Below, piece by piece: positions 1 through 13,800 of a DNA stretch of 64,000 bases. Source of the DNA: Monomorium pharaonis. Taxonomy: Eukaryota > Arthropoda > Insecta > Hymenoptera > Formicidae. The DNA lies in NCBI RefSeq assembly GCF_013373865.1, contig NC_050469.1:5760042-5824041 (forward strand), given 5' to 3'. Within the stretch, counting starts at the first letter, position 1. Every line of letters begins with the position of its first letter. Made by a program: the position numbers and the translations under genes. Under the pieces are notes generated by a model that saw only the letters and a list, made by a program, of their open reading frames with translations, was not told the origin of the DNA and searched no databases.

Positions 1-2762
1 TTATAATTTGAAATTAAATAAAAAATAAAGTTTTCTTATTTCTTAGTACCGAGATATCTTTTGTAACCGATGGATTGTAATTTGGCAGTTTGGAAATATA
101 TCTCGATTGAAACGTAATAGATTACATATTAGACAGCAAATGATAGGGATAGTATAATACACAGAAATGAAGGATACGCATAGGATACAGCGACCAGTTT
201 CGCGAAAACTCGTTTCCCTCGACGCCTGGCGGCGGTGATCTCGCGTGTAGGTATTAATAGATTAGCGAAGAGCACGTCTCCTCTTAATTCCATCCCATTA
301 TGGGTTCGGTTTCTTGCCGCGCGAGGCGGGCCCGACCGATTACGGCCAGATAGCCGAAATCGCCGGGCAGCCGCGGAATTAGACCGAATTACCCAGCCGC
401 GGGATGATCGGCCCGCGCAATTTCTCCCGGAATGACGGACACCGTGATGCCAACCACTAGCGAGACGAGATCTCTCGCAAAAGCGCTTTTCGAACCGCCT
501 GTTGCTTGATAGATAATAACACACAAACGATGCTTAAATAGTGACATAACTGCTTGACGTTCGATATAGATAACTATCAAGGGTTAACCATATCACGATG
601 AAGTACATGTAATTTATTTTAAAATAATAACTGCCGAAGAAACCAAAATAATTAATAATAACTTTAAGAAACCTTAATTAGTAATCGTAGTGTTTTCAGT
701 ATTAATTTTTTGCGCATTGTGAATGAAATTAAATATAACAATTTCGCATTTTCAAAGATAAAAAATTCCAGTTTTCCATTAATTTTTAGTTGTATTATAC
801 GAATTCCAGATTTCTGCTTCGCATCTATTCTTTCACCGTTGCTAAAGAGAATGGCTACTATTCGAGTCGAAATTTCGCCCTAGGTAAGTACGGCCGATCC
901 CTTAATTTGAAATCCATTCTCATGTCTCATTCTCGGGGCTACGGCGAGCTCCTCCTCGAAAGCCCGTAGGACGTTACGGCCGGCTACCGGATAGCAAGCG
1001 ACCATGCACGACGAGTGTGCGAAAGGACTATGGAAGGGAAAAGTTTCGAGGGAGTAAATGACAGGCTTCGGTGGCCGCCTCGGGACTCGAGGATGATTGT
1101 TTTGATTAATTTCTCCCGTCATTCGGTAGCCAACGCTGCGCCGGCGGCATACTCGCAAAACAAGAGTTAAAGCAATGCAGCTATAAAAAACGTTAATTTA
1201 CATTAAACAATAATAATTTAAACTTGACTGTTTAAGTGTAATCGTACAAATAAGTAAAAAAAAACGCCATGTATGGTCACAGCTGGATTCTGGTGCCTAA
1301 TATTATTTAACGTAACTTAACTACATTTTTTGTTTTTATAAAAATATGCTCGCCGAACATAATCTCAAAACGCAATCATAAATTAAAATAAAAAATTATA
1401 TCACATATTAAATTGATCATCAATTTAATAATAATGGTACAAGCACCCTAGGAAGATAATAAAAAAAGCATATTACGTTAAACTTCGAGAAAAAATAGTA
1501 GTTAAATACAGTAGATTTACTTTAAAGTATATACGAATAGCGTTAATAATAAGAAATAGCGAAAGTTAATAAGAATAATAAGAAATAGCTAAAGTATATA
1601 TGAATAGCGTTAATAATAAGAACAGCGTTGACTCCTTAGTAAACGTTTACGTGTAAAATACGTGTCTCTAAATATCAACACGATTATTTGTGTTTCCTAC
1701 AAGAATACGGGGAATGCAGTTTAAGATAATGTGGTCCTAACATGTAGAAAATGTTTTAACTTGACGACAGAAACGAGGGTGAGGAAGGACGGCCGGTAAA
1801 TACACTCCACGGGTGCAAAGTACGAAATTGATTTTAAACGCTCAGCGGGGAGGGATCCGAACGTGCGCGCAAGGACCGTACTCTCGCGACCGTCGTAATT
1901 GTGCGGCCGAGGATATTTTTCCGTTCTGGAAGTCGCGGGATTTCGAGAAACGCGATTGCATGCTCTCGATAGCAACGCCGTTATCGTGCGATCATTATCG
2001 CGGGAGCGCGCTGGCACACGTGCTGGCGCACGCGTGAAACGATTTCGAGTGAGCGGCGGGGTGCCGGATTGTTTATCGATAACCGCAAAGGTGCGTGCCA
2101 TTTTATGAATCTTTGGGGGATCGAGTTTGATATCGACGTACACTGAACGAAATTTGTCGTTTCTTTCCCGAACAACCCGGGGTCCAAATGTGTTTGAAAA
2201 AAATCGGAACATAAGGCACATTTTAAGGATGCCATTAAGACGTCTTGCGTTCCAAAGTTTTGAACGTGCGTGTTGCCTGGATTTCTTTGTACAAATTAAT
2301 AAGTACGAGACGAGAGGTCGCTCACCCTTCTCCTTGTTTTCTCATAATTTACAGATTTCATATATTTTTGAATTTAGAGTATTATTAGATAATTTAGTAA
2401 CAGCGACTTTCGAAAACGATTGCATATGTAGCCATCGAATAGAATTTGAAAAAGTTTTGCAACATCTTCGTTTCCTGACCATCGTTTCCCACTCATATCC
2501 GTTTGTAATCTTTCTCAACGACTCAAATCAAATTCGTAGCGGTATCATCAACGTGTGCGCACTTGACGGGAAGCACAAGAAGAAAACACGTTGGAGGGAA
2601 TAGGGGGGAATCCAGGAAAGAGCTGAATCGTGTGCGCCGAAGAGAAGGTTCGTTCAGCGCGTTGAAGGGTGCGAGGGGAGGAAGGACTAGAGGGCGCAGA
2701 GTAATGTCGTCGGACACATGAATGAGAAACGAGCCGGTGCCTCGTGGAGGCAGGAGGTCCGA
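1..2762. other. non-coding DNA, AT-rich with CpG-rich patches
   Basis: CpG-rich patches at about 200-440, 880-1160 and 1800-2110 are set in AT-rich DNA. An imperfect direct repeat of about 35 bp (GAATAGCGTTAATAATAAGA core) lies near 1526-1562 and 1590-1626. The open frames here match no protein family I know; the longest, at 2127-2603, begins with TTG rather than ATG. Confidence 0.5.
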
Positions 2763-2763
2763 A

Positions 2764-2842
2764 TGGGCCAATAACTTTGTGAGATTATGTTCCTGGATAT
2801 AAAGGGGACAGTGGTACTTGGCGTTACGACGCTAGTCAGATA
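2764..2842 (+). promoter_or_regulatory. possible core promoter (CCAAT, TATA box, weak initiator)
   Basis: A CCAAT-like GGGCCAATAA near 2765, a TATA box GATATAAAGG at 2796-2805 and an initiator-like AGTCAGATA with its A at 2838 lie in order on the plus strand, followed by a long pyrimidine tract. The 40-base gap from TATA to initiator exceeds the usual 30 or so, which weakens the call. No recognisable gene follows. Confidence 0.2.
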
Positions 2843-2861
2843 TTCCCCTTCCCTCCCTTTG

Positions 2862-2922
2862 CTCTCTTTCTCTCTCTCTCTCTCTCTGTCTCTCTTCCTG
2901 TCTCTTCGTTCTCTCTTCCTAT
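2862..2922. repeat. CT-rich microsatellite
   Basis: This is an interrupted CT dinucleotide repeat directly after the possible TATA promoter. Confidence 0.8.
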
Positions 2923-4200
2923 AATTTCACCTTTCTGATGCACGACTGTCGTTCCCATTCAAATGCACGCCTCTGCAAACCGGAGATGATGGCTCCAACA
3001 AATCCAGAGTATGATTCACGGCCCGACGATACCCTCCGCGAAGGACCATCGCGTGGAAGGGCCCGGGCCGTAAAGGAAGTCGTCGTACGACAGGTGATGT
3101 CGACGAAACAAGCGCGACCGTTTCTTTGTAGTGTGTAACATTTTATGACTGATCTTATGATTATGACGTCGGCCTCTTTTACCGACATTTCCGAGTCTCT
3201 CGAAGAATAACAATATGAAATATTTTTCCGTTTAACAAATTAATTATATTAAGAGCGAATAAAGAAAAACTTCTTAGTTATTCTAATGTTGCGGCTTAAA
3301 AGCAAACCCTTTCGCTTTATCCTTTCATTGAGATGATTCAAAATACATTACCGATTTGAGATTGAAATATTTTTTATGTGTTATAAGACACGACCATTTT
3401 AGTAAAATCAAACCAAAACTATTTTATATAAAATAGTTTTACTAAATTTCACTAAAATTTAATCAAATATTACTAAAAAAGTATAGTAAAATTCTTCAAG
3501 GTTCATGATTTTAAGGATGAATTCTCTCCGTTCATTAACTGAAAGTTGATCGACATCGATGCAATTAAGTTAGATCTAGGTTTCGCTCGACGTTTCGCGC
3601 ACACCAGATTCGGTTCACGGTACCACCACTCGTCTACGGACGCGCGCAGCGCGTTGCCGCTGCGAGCTCCTGTGGTGCTCACCGGGCTTCGACACCCACA
3701 CGCCGTGTCGCCTCACCAAACACATAAATAAAACGAGAGTCCCCCGAGTGCGCGTGTTATTGTTCGTTGAAGCGCACGTTTCTGACGGGGTGAGAATTAT
3801 TTGAGTGTCGTGCTTGTTGTTATGCTAATTGCGTTCACTCTTCTCTTTCTCTGTCTCTTCCTTTCTCTCTATTATTTTATCATGGGATATTGGGATTTTG
3901 TCGGACCGGTCAATGGAGAGAACTGGTCGTTAAAGTATAATTGGATAAAATTATTTGAAATCTTCTCTTCCCCGTCACGCCGCACGGCTGATTCTACATT
4001 TGCCTTGTCCTGTTCTTTCTGTTTCTACTTTCCGCTTCGCGTTCGGAGTTTCGTCGGTAACGGAATCGATTAACCACGCACGCGAAAATAGTGGTGGTCC
4101 TAAGAGGTGGTCCTAAAAGATATTTGTCTACAGGAAATATTAAAATACATTTTTTTTTAATTTCTACCTCACAATATTATTTTTCTTATAAAGCATTTCA
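2923..4200. other. non-coding DNA with a short palindrome
   Basis: A CpG-rich part (2930-3190) is followed by AT-rich DNA with the palindrome AAAACTATTTTATATAAAAT... at about 3414-3439, then a CpG-rich stretch at 3570-3800. No recognisable gene is present. Confidence 0.45.
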
Positions 4201-4400
4201 TACACAGAAAAAAAATACAGCCAATAACATATGTGATTGCGGGCTGCCAACTACATAAAATACTCAATACAATAATATTTGCTATTAATGCAAGTACAAT
4301 GTTGATACTGCAATAGCATATATTATTGTATTGAGTATATTTTTAATTGGCAGCCCGCAATAACATATCTTATTGAATATATTACTTTTTTTTCAGTGTA
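4201..4400. mobile_element. MITE, Tc1/mariner-like, 200 bp
   Basis: A TA dinucleotide at each end (4201-4202 and 4399-4400) flanks inverted ends CACAGAAAAAAAA / TTTTTTTCAGTG. The inversion continues inward through a TTGCGGGCTGCCAA block and its complement near 4237-4250 and 4351-4366, then through TACTCAATACAATAATAT. The whole 200 bp can fold into a hairpin. There is no coding capacity, so it is a non-autonomous element that would rely on a Tc1/mariner-type transposase. Confidence 0.8.
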
Positions 4401-4678
4401 GGAACTAATTCGGACAATGTCGTTAATATTTTATCTCAAATATTAATACCCATTTTTTAAAATACACATTATTGATTTTGTCATGGCTTTTCCGGGATAG
4501 TGATTAATTGTTGATTGTCAAGTTCGCACTCTGTGAGTTGTCTCACTGTATCTGCTTTTGTCACATTTGACAATCAACATAACAATTAAACATTTGACAA
4601 TTAAGCTCTTGATTTTGTGAGTCGTGTATAGATTTTTACAAAAGTTATTAAAAGTTATCAAAAACATTAATTTCTTAT

Positions 4679-4681
<3 letters not shown>

Positions 4682-4772
<91 letters not shown>
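4682..4772. repeat. (GA)n microsatellite, about 90 bp
   Basis: This is an uninterrupted GA dinucleotide run of about 45 units followed by a GAAAGAA tail. It is likely polymorphic. Confidence 0.97.
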
Positions 4773-4776
<4 letters not shown>

Positions 4777-7700
4777 AGAAAGAAGAGAGACTGATTGATC
4801 AACCGGATCGCTTAATGTCATAATTCTTATGTACAAATGTATGTACTTGCATTTATTTACGTTTTCATTCTTCTAACAGTTTGTTATAGATTTTAAAAAA
4901 GTTATTAAAAATAAAGAAGATGAAAATTTAGAGACAAGATAAGATAGTAAATTTTCTATAAATTTTAATACGAAAAATTCATTAAAAATCCATGTGTGTA
5001 TATAATCATTAATTATTATAATATTAAATAAATATTTTCTTAACTCACTGTCATTAGTTGTCTATAATGCAATGCCAAACAATACATGCACGAACTGTCG
5101 ATCAGCAATCATGTGATTGATTAAAACAATATATTTAAAAAGTAAATTAAGTATAAGAAAAGTGACATATCGCGTGACATTTTATATCGCTAAAAATATA
5201 GATATTTATCAGTCGGTTGCGTTAACTCATTTCTGATAAATGACACAATTACTTGAAATTTTGAAGACTTGATAATGACTTGATAATAATAATTAAAAGA
5301 AAAATATTTCTATAATTATCATAAATACCATGTAAACAATTATAATATAAATAAATATAAATAATTATAATAATATGTATTATTTCACATAAACACTACA
5401 TAAATAATTTAATACTAATCAGTTTTGTATAATGTATAAAATATAACACATATTTTTATTATACAGAAATATGATTTCTATGCGATAATAAAATCACGGT
5501 AATGTCACGTGTAACGATTATGGAAAATAAGTTCTATCTTAATCTCACATCTGGGCATAAATTAACCTTACCGTACCTTCCTGCAAGTTGTCTATTACTA
5601 ATCCGCGAATGACTTACGATCCCGGACGGCCTCGAAGGAATTCTAATCAACTAGCCGGACGTGCCTCTTAATAACGGGTCTGTCTTAATTAAATTAAAAT
5701 TCCCATCGGACCTCGCTACGTGATCTCTTTCTCGGGGCGTGTCTGAAGGAATCGACCGATCCGACTTGACGGACCGACTCCTGACGATTCGACCTCGCAG
5801 GAAACCGACGGGCGAAATCAAATCATAAACTAAATATATGAGTTGAGCGTTGTATGTATTATTGAAAGTTGAAACTTATATTACTATTATGCTTTTGAGA
5901 GTGTAAAAGTAAATATTCTTTAAATGCTGTGAAGAATGATAATAATTGCTTCGAGACCTTTCTTCTAAAGATATAAATTACATTACAAATATAATAATAT
6001 GAAAAATTATTATACCATTTTTATATAGTAAAAATATTATATATTGTCACTAAATTATCTTTTGTAAAATTCTGCAAACGTTCGAAGCGTTTTATATCCA
6101 GATTACTGGCTGTTGAACTTAGATTTTGGAGCATTACATTAATGTGTCACGTTTAAAGTGTCTCAGCTTGCACAAAGTTCACGAACATCGGTTTGCCATT
6201 CAGTTAAAGATTATTTATAGAATCTCAGCGATCTCGGACGAGACAGATAACGACAAACGAGGTCCCATAACCAATAATTAATCCATCCGCGGCGATCCGA
6301 CTGTCCCGTCCTGATTTGTGTTGTCCCCGCCCTCGAGTAGCTGATTCGGGGTGCATGAAACCTCGATCCTTTCGCATCCGCCAAGCATAATATTATCATT
6401 CTTTACGCGTTAACGATCGGCAGCCAGTCGACTGTTTTACCGAACAGATCGCGTCCTCCTTCTCCTACTTGTCCTGTTCCTTGGTGATTTCTTTCGTTTT
6501 TCTTTCTCTGGTCCTAATTTATTATAAAACCGAAAGCTTTTCCCGCGATAGTCCCTCGCGCGCTCTCATTTGATATTCATAATGCGGTGAGCCTTCTGAG
6601 TGCTTCTTAATATTCCACAGGCGGCGATATTCTCGTTGTCGCTTGATGGTCTTCCCGAAACTTCATACGGGCCCGTTTGAGTTAATTACCGTGAGACGCA
6701 GGTGATTTGATTGGGAGGATCGAATGTGTTCATGAAAATGTGCACGATTCGATATGCTTGGCGATCTTATGACGATTAATGCGACGCGGTAATACGAAGT
6801 TACATGTTTATAGTACTAGAGAACAGTCATCGTAATTATTTACTATTAATCGATTAAAGAATAATTTTATCTCTCATTCATAGTTATTCAGATATCTATA
6901 TTTTCTCTTAAATTGTTTGTTTAAATAATATTAAAAATTTTCCTATTTTTTTATTACATTATTTATAACTTAAAAAATATATTCTTATGTGTGTAATCTA
7001 CTTTTAATTAAAGAAATACGTTAAATAAATCAAATATATCGGTTATAGCTTAATACGAACCATTATTAATGTGTTTGTGTATTATAAATGAAATAAATTT
7101 TAATATAATTGCATTACATGTATATCGCATTTAATAATTCCCCCCAAAATTGTCTCCAAATTCCATATTCAGTAACGTTTGCAGATTACATCCAGATATC
7201 GGGACTAAAACATTACGTTGTTACAATATCGTATACTTTAATACAATGCCAATAAAACGTGTGCGACAATCACGAATAATCCGCAGCGATTACTCCCGTC
7301 GAAATTTCCGTCGTCACACGTTCAATGCGTGGCTATGGAAAGCGTCGCTCGCTCCATAGTCCTCTTTATCGTCGTTCTCGGATCCCGGGCTGGAACGAAG
7401 CGAGGCCCCCCGTAGAGCATCGCGAATAGGTTCTAAAAGAACGACGGGAATGGGTGGACGTGGGTTCCTACCGTTAACATCCGACTTTATGGCGTATCCT
7501 GGTCGCGCGAGGCGTGCATCTCGCGGGGTTCGATACACAGGGCCCCCGTAATTTGATAATATAGGGTTATAGTGGCGCCAAGCTGGGCCGTTTAAATTCA
7601 TAACATTGTTTATTCCTATTAGACCGACCTATTGGGTCCGTTCCGCGCGATATTTCATCTCGAGCTTGGGGCCCCGAGAGCCCCGTTCGACGCGCATTCC

Positions 7701-9874
7701 TACTTCGGTCTCGTCGAAGCCGATCGTCGTAATGCCCGCGTGTCGGTGACATTACTGCTGATGTCTCCTCCGAGAAGCAGGACGCCATGATTACGCGGGC
7801 GTGAGGAAAGAGAGAGAAAACTGTCAGAGAAGAAAGAACGCGAGCCATGATAATATTAATTTATCGAATCGCGTGTTTTCGCCAGGACAGATTACAAGCG
7901 CGGCGTCACCGCCGATGACTTTTATGGAGGATGATCCTCTCCAGAGGAAATTAGGCAGTAAAAATTCATGGCCGTAAATCAAAACGGCTGTAGATTTTTC
8001 GGCTATGAATGGAAGTTCCCAGGAATATTACTACCAAAAATTACAGAGAAATACTATACGAGAAAAAGGTCGTTTATTAAACACGATCGTTTTACTCATG
8101 TGTTACATAATAGCTTCCGAGTTATAAACATTTGTAATTTATCCTCTTTGGAGATATATATAAATTTCCATTCCAATTTCAAACAACGATTATATTTTAA
8201 TTGTTAGATTTATTTATAATTTAAATTATAAAAAGTATATGTAGTAAAATAAACGTTAATTAAATAAGGATTCCTGTCAAGTTGATTAAAAAATCCATAG
8301 TCGAAGTTTGTGATAATTCCAAGTCTTACGTATACGTATATGTATGATACGGATCACGAGTAATGACCTATGGGAGTCTTGTACAAAGTTACTTAACTCC
8401 CTATCTTCCGGCACAGGAAAGCTCGATTTGTAAAGATATGAAATATGTTATTATATTCGAGAAATGTGCAAACTCGAATATCGTAGATTATGCTAGCTAG
8501 TACACAATAATGTCATACAGCCATATATACATTCCGAGATCGTTAGCTCGCGAAGTACAGAAAGATTAGCTTCCGAATAGCGATCGTCAATACAGCGATT
8601 TATTTCTGTATTTATGACGCACTCGCACAACTATTTGCGTATTACGTCTATTACAGGCACAGGCGTAACCAGAGGATAGGGAATTTCTCGAGGAAATGCA
8701 AAATTCATCAAAGTCATCAACGATGGGAATATTTAGTGATTTTGCTGTAAAACTGTAGGTTTCCACTTCTGCCAAAGTAACAGGGTCATGCCATGAGAGG
8801 AAGAAAAAAAGATTTCTGTGTAAAGGAAAGGAGAGTGCATTTAAACGTTGAACGCGTCAAGCTCACTCTCACTCGCGCGGTTACGCCGTTGTACCGCGCG
8901 AAACGCTTTAGCGTTCACGTCCGCGAGATAGACACCGTGGTACAGGAATCTCTGCCGTTTCCTCTCTCACTCTCGAAATTGCTAAAGCGCCTAGGCATCA
9001 TTTTAACCTGTTTACGAGCGCGCGGCGCTCCCTCACGTGAGTCTCCTTCTCCCTTTCTCCATTTCCTTCTCTTTCCGCGCGGGAACACGCGCACTGTATC
9101 CTTGTTGCTCCTATCCTGCTGTCAGCGAGAACGTGAAATATCGTCCTGCCCAACTAGCATCCAATAATTAGTTTACTCCTCATTACGGCTGGCCCGCGTT
9201 ATTAGGAGGCCCCGTGATCGTGGGAGGGAGCGGCAGGGAGCGTAGGTCGGGAGGAGGGGGAAGAGAGATGCGAGAGGGTCGAGCTCTAATTAACTGGACG
9301 TTTAGGGGTTACTCGACTGGTCAAGTTACGGCCACGCCCGTTTGGTTAAGCAATTCCGTTTTTACCTGGCTGGCGCAGCTAGCTCGAATACATTGTGGGG
9401 CCAGCTACCATCCCTGTGTTTCGTGAACGCGCCGGCGAGTTGATCATCAGACATTTTCTCCTTTCTTCATTCATACATCTCTACAGAGAAGAGTCGGATG
9501 GAGAAAAAACTGTTGAACGGGCTAAACAATATAATGTCAGCGTAACAAAAACGGGACAGATTAAACTGAGACTAATTGTAGAATGATGCTTTCGTTTTTG
9601 TTTTGTTATGAAATATGAAATATGATTTTATAAACTGTTTTTATTGTCGCATAAATTAAAAAATAATTCCTTTGTATCACAAACGCTAAAGAAGTGTTGG
9701 CGATTTAGATTCTGCCATTATCGCGTGTAATATCTTTTTTTTTCTTCATCTTTTCTCTTCTCCTCTCCAATAGAAAAAGAAAAGTAGGAAGGCTAAATCA
9801 TCCAAGAAATTCAACCAAAAAGAACAGATTACATAGGAGTGTACTGTGCGTGATAAGAGACAGAGATAGAAAAA

Positions 9875-9875
<1 letters not shown>
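4773..9875. other. intergenic DNA with CpG-rich islands
   Basis: AT-rich up to about 5540. After that, CpG-rich islands at 5580-5820, 6190-6800, 7250-7960 and 8770-9430 alternate with AT-rich spacers. No frame resembles a known protein and no RNA gene was recognised. The islands may be conserved regulatory elements; this rests only on composition. Confidence 0.4.

Positions 9876-9922
<47 letters not shown>
9876..9922. repeat. (GA)n microsatellite, about 46 bp
   Basis: A clean GA dinucleotide run, preceded by purine-rich sequence. Confidence 0.95.
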
Positions 9923-9923
<1 letters not shown>

Positions 9924-10675
9924 ACAAGTCCAGCGAATCAGAAAGCAGAAATGAGGAGCGCGGCAAAGTTACAAGAAAAAAAGAGATAACTCAACGTGCT
10001 CGCGCACGGGACTATCTTTGATCTTTGATCTTCCTAACCGAGGGGATCCAAGGGGATGAACGGGAGGAAGGGACAATCTGTGCAGGCGGACGCAATAGTG
10101 GAAGTAATGAACAACTAAGAAGGGCGGAGGAGGAGGAGAAGAAGAAAGAAGAAGTTCTCGTACGATGCGCGGGAGCCATCTCTGTTAATCACCGCGTAAT
10201 TACCGCTCCAATTATCAGATACAAAGATAGAAGCGTAGAGGAGAAGGAGGAGGAGGGAGTCAATGGTATCACGATCGTGCCCCGGGAATCTGTTAGCGGC
10301 GACGATCTACCGCCGACGGGGTCCGGTTTACATTCGGGCCCGTCATTCGTGGCGAACGGGCCACGGCTACGTCGATCTCGATCGCTCCGAGAGATTGGTA
10401 ACTGCCAGGAGAAAGTGTCAATTACTCGGAGCACGAAATACATTGCAATATCCGTTCGGCAAATTAAACCGCGTCGCTCAAGATCTCCGTGGTATTTTCA
10501 TTGATGATGTTCGATCAAGAGCACACGGTAGCTCCTTTGCCTCGGTACGTATTATGTTAGGAATAGATTCCGATCAGAATTATATTGTTTCCCCCAAAAA
10601 TACAATAAAAGGAAACATCTGAATAATTCTGATCAAAATTTCCGATTAGTTTTTTAAATACACATCCTTAATTGA
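9923..10675. other. purine-rich then CpG-rich non-coding block
   Basis: A purine-rich part (9923-10160) leads to a CpG-rich stretch (10170-10540) with TAATTA-type sites. A 159-codon open frame across it (10025-10504) starts at a non-ATG codon, has biased Glu/Lys/Arg content from the purine tract and resembles nothing known. Confidence 0.4.
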
Positions 10676-10886
10676 TACTGAGAAAAAAAAAGTTAATTTG
10701 ATTAAATTTTTCGACTCAATTTAATTTTTTCAGTTCAAATATTTATATATTTAACTTAAATACGTGAAATACTTGAACTTCAATTCAAGTATTTATATAT
10801 TTGACTGGAATACATGAATAGTTAAATTTAAAAAATTTAATCAAGTTAAAAAATTTAGTCAAATCAACAGCTTTTTTCTCAGTGTA
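10676..10886. mobile_element. MITE with CACTGAGAAAA-type ends, 211 bp
   Basis: TA duplications at 10676-10677 and 10885-10886 enclose inverted ends CTGAGAAAAAAAAA and TTTTTTCTCAGTG, with further inverted homology (TTGATTAAATTTTT against AAAAAATTTAGTCAA). The ends match those of the elements at 4201 and 26445, so the three form a loose family. No open frame. Confidence 0.75.
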
Positions 10887-13800
10887 TCAATTTATAATAT
10901 AAAAGTTGAATGTTAAGAATTTCGTATCTTATGTTGATTAAGCTTCAGTTACATTCTCATTAATTAACAAGATTATTACAAATCTTAGAAAATAATAGTA
11001 AAAGACAACTTTGTATATATACAAATTTGAATGCATTGCACAAATACTGATATATTTTAATTTTTTGGCGTTAATTTAAAAATTAATCTCATTCGTTCAC
11101 TTGCATATTGTTCCCAAATCCAAGGTATCATTGTCGAATCTAATCAAGCGCGAAAATAACACGCGAATTCTCGCTAAAGGATGAGGCAAATGCCGATCCG
11201 CGAATTGTCTGCCAGCCGCAATCCGCGCACAGCATCCGACGCGAATCTCCCTTTTTTTCCACGTCGCCGCCGACGCGTATCTCGCGCTTATGGTTGCACA
11301 GGGGCGGGACAATACTTGTCCAGCTGCCGGTAGGTTGAACAGGGCGTTACCCGGCATTCCTCGGTAAATTAACTTAGCGGGCGGCTGCAGCGCGCCGGCG
11401 AGCGCGGCGCGTCTCCCGCCAAATATTCATTTAAAAAGGTAAATGCAATTTTGCCGTTTTACGTGATTGAGATAATGCCCTCCGATTAATGGGCCCTCGC
11501 CTTTCCTGCCCCTGTCGGTGTCGACCTGATCTCCTCGCCCTCTTCTCTTCCCCCTCTCCTATTTCCATCCCTTCATTCTATCCTCTTCGAGCCCTTTCTC
11601 CCCTTCGCCGTTCCCTCCTTCTCCTCATCCGTACATCCTCCTACGGTAGCAAACGGGTCATTACCGAAATTCAAACCCGTCCCACGAAAGATCATCGTGG
11701 AATAAAACCAGCAGTTCAATTTTCTGCAGGTGTACCAATGCCGAGTACACGGTATCATGAAACTCTTTCAACTTTGCCCGTGCGTTTCATTGCGCAGCAT
11801 ACGCGAGAAATGGGCGTTTAACTTGATTTAAGTTAATCTTTAAAATAACTGTAAAAATATAAAGTAAACAATTTTTCTAGAAAACTAAATAATAATATAA
11901 GACAATTTCTTATACGTAAAGAACATTGTGTTTCTTTTGGGAAAACAAGCAATAGAAATAGAAGTGAAAGGGTATTTTTCTTAAAATCAATGTGATTTGA
12001 TTTAAGCAGTGTGAAATTTCTGTGTAAATGTGCAGCGGGAAGATTCGAGCGCGAAGAAGAAGCGAATGGATAGTGATGTAGTGCTATCCTTCACGAACTT
12101 CTCAATCCCTATCAAAGGGGGATGATCACAAAGGCGCCTCGGCTGAACATTTCGCAGAGATCGTACATCATCGCGCAACACTTGTCCGCCTATCCGGTCG
12201 CTCCATTTGGGTTTAAATCAAATTTACTAATTAACACCATTTACCGGTATCTATAGCGAGCGACGCGCTGTCCAGAGAGCGTGACTCTCCAGGCTCTTTT
12301 TTGTTTTCTCTTCAACGTCGGTACGCGTTATTGATGATGCTCGTTAAAGAGCTCTCTCACGTGGCGGTGGGCACTTCTTCTTCGTCTCCGCCGTCTTTGG
12401 TGCGCCCTCCCGTCCCTTTTGACTCCCTATCCTCCCTCCCCCCCCTCTCCCTCTGCTGCCAACCGCCATTTCAGCCACGACTTCTGGACACCCTCGATCC
12501 ATCCTCGCGGCAGCCGCGCTGAGTGCCGCGGGACATTAGTCATCGACAATCAAGATGAATTCACTCTTAAACAATGACGCTTAATTTCAAGAAGCCACCG
12601 GCGGACAATGCTCAAATTAGATTGGCTTCCCGATTCGAGGGCGTCGCGGATCACTCGTCATCCGTGATGAATGACTTCAAATCATTCAGAGCTCGAAATT
12701 ATTTGGCCTTGAAAGCACGTCCAGTTCGGCTGCGCGATTACCGGTAATAAAAAATCGCCGACGGTGATCATTAATAAATTTTTATTTATACTAAAAGTAA
12801 CGAGCGCTATACTATACTACAGTTTCATGCTGCCGATCATGAACCGTTACAATTTGTAAATTGATAAAGTTACAGAAGAACCAATTAGTTATTGCTTTTT
12901 AACTTAATAAATTAGTACGTAATATTACGTACGGTCGTATATACAAAATTATTAAGTAGCTCAATTCAAATTGAAGACACATAATTGTTTATCAGAACAT
13001 TCTTAAACGGGAGATAATTGTTCAATTATCATCGTACATTCACAAATGGCTGGAACTCCCGAGGCGGACCCTTTAAAATTTGCCTCCATCCTGTTTTGCG
13101 GCAATGCGCGAATAATACGTACGTCCGATTCTCTCACGTTATTACCGCGGATTTTTCGTGAGGCCGGGCGCGTAGAGGAGCGTCGGTGAGTGTTTTACGG
13201 TGCGTCGCGCATTATCGTGCATGGGTAACGCGACACCGCAATTCCACTCGGCGGCACTGACGGCGGGGCAAACGCGCAAATTACCAGCGCAATTGCGGCT
13301 AACTTTGGGTTTACGCTAATAACGGCAACGCTACGCGGCGAATTGCAAACAAGGACGCGGTACAGGTACCTCGCGATGGGAGGTGCAACCTTTCCCACCG
13401 AGGGCGTAAACCGCAGGTGTGAACGACACCGCGGGCGGGGATGTTTCCCCGCGCGGGCGATTGTATAAAACTTGGATGACGGTGCGTTTGCATTTCGCGG
13501 ATCCCAGTCCTGTTATCCGAGAGGAAGCCTGAACTTTGTCGAAGGGAGTTAATGACAATAAAGAGAGTAACCTCTTTCACATAAATACCTAATTCATTTA
13601 CTTATTCTGCCTTCTTGCACGTAATGAGAAATTGATTTTTAAGCCGTACCGGTATTACCGAGGCTTCAACATATACTTTTCACATATAGAACCGGATGAA
13701 TGTTATGAGCGACAATTCGATCTGACGTTGCGATTTCCGCCTACAATTTATCGTCCAATCCCCGCCTTCATTGAGTCTTATTGCGAATTTACATAAAATT

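Noticed and set aside
2127..2603. 158-codon open frame on the plus strand
   Set aside because: It starts with TTG, resembles no known family and crosses AT-rich DNA; open frames of this size arise by chance in 64 kb.
10025..10504. 159-codon plus-strand frame rich in Glu and Lys
   Set aside because: The composition follows the purine tract, there is no ATG at the start and no domain.
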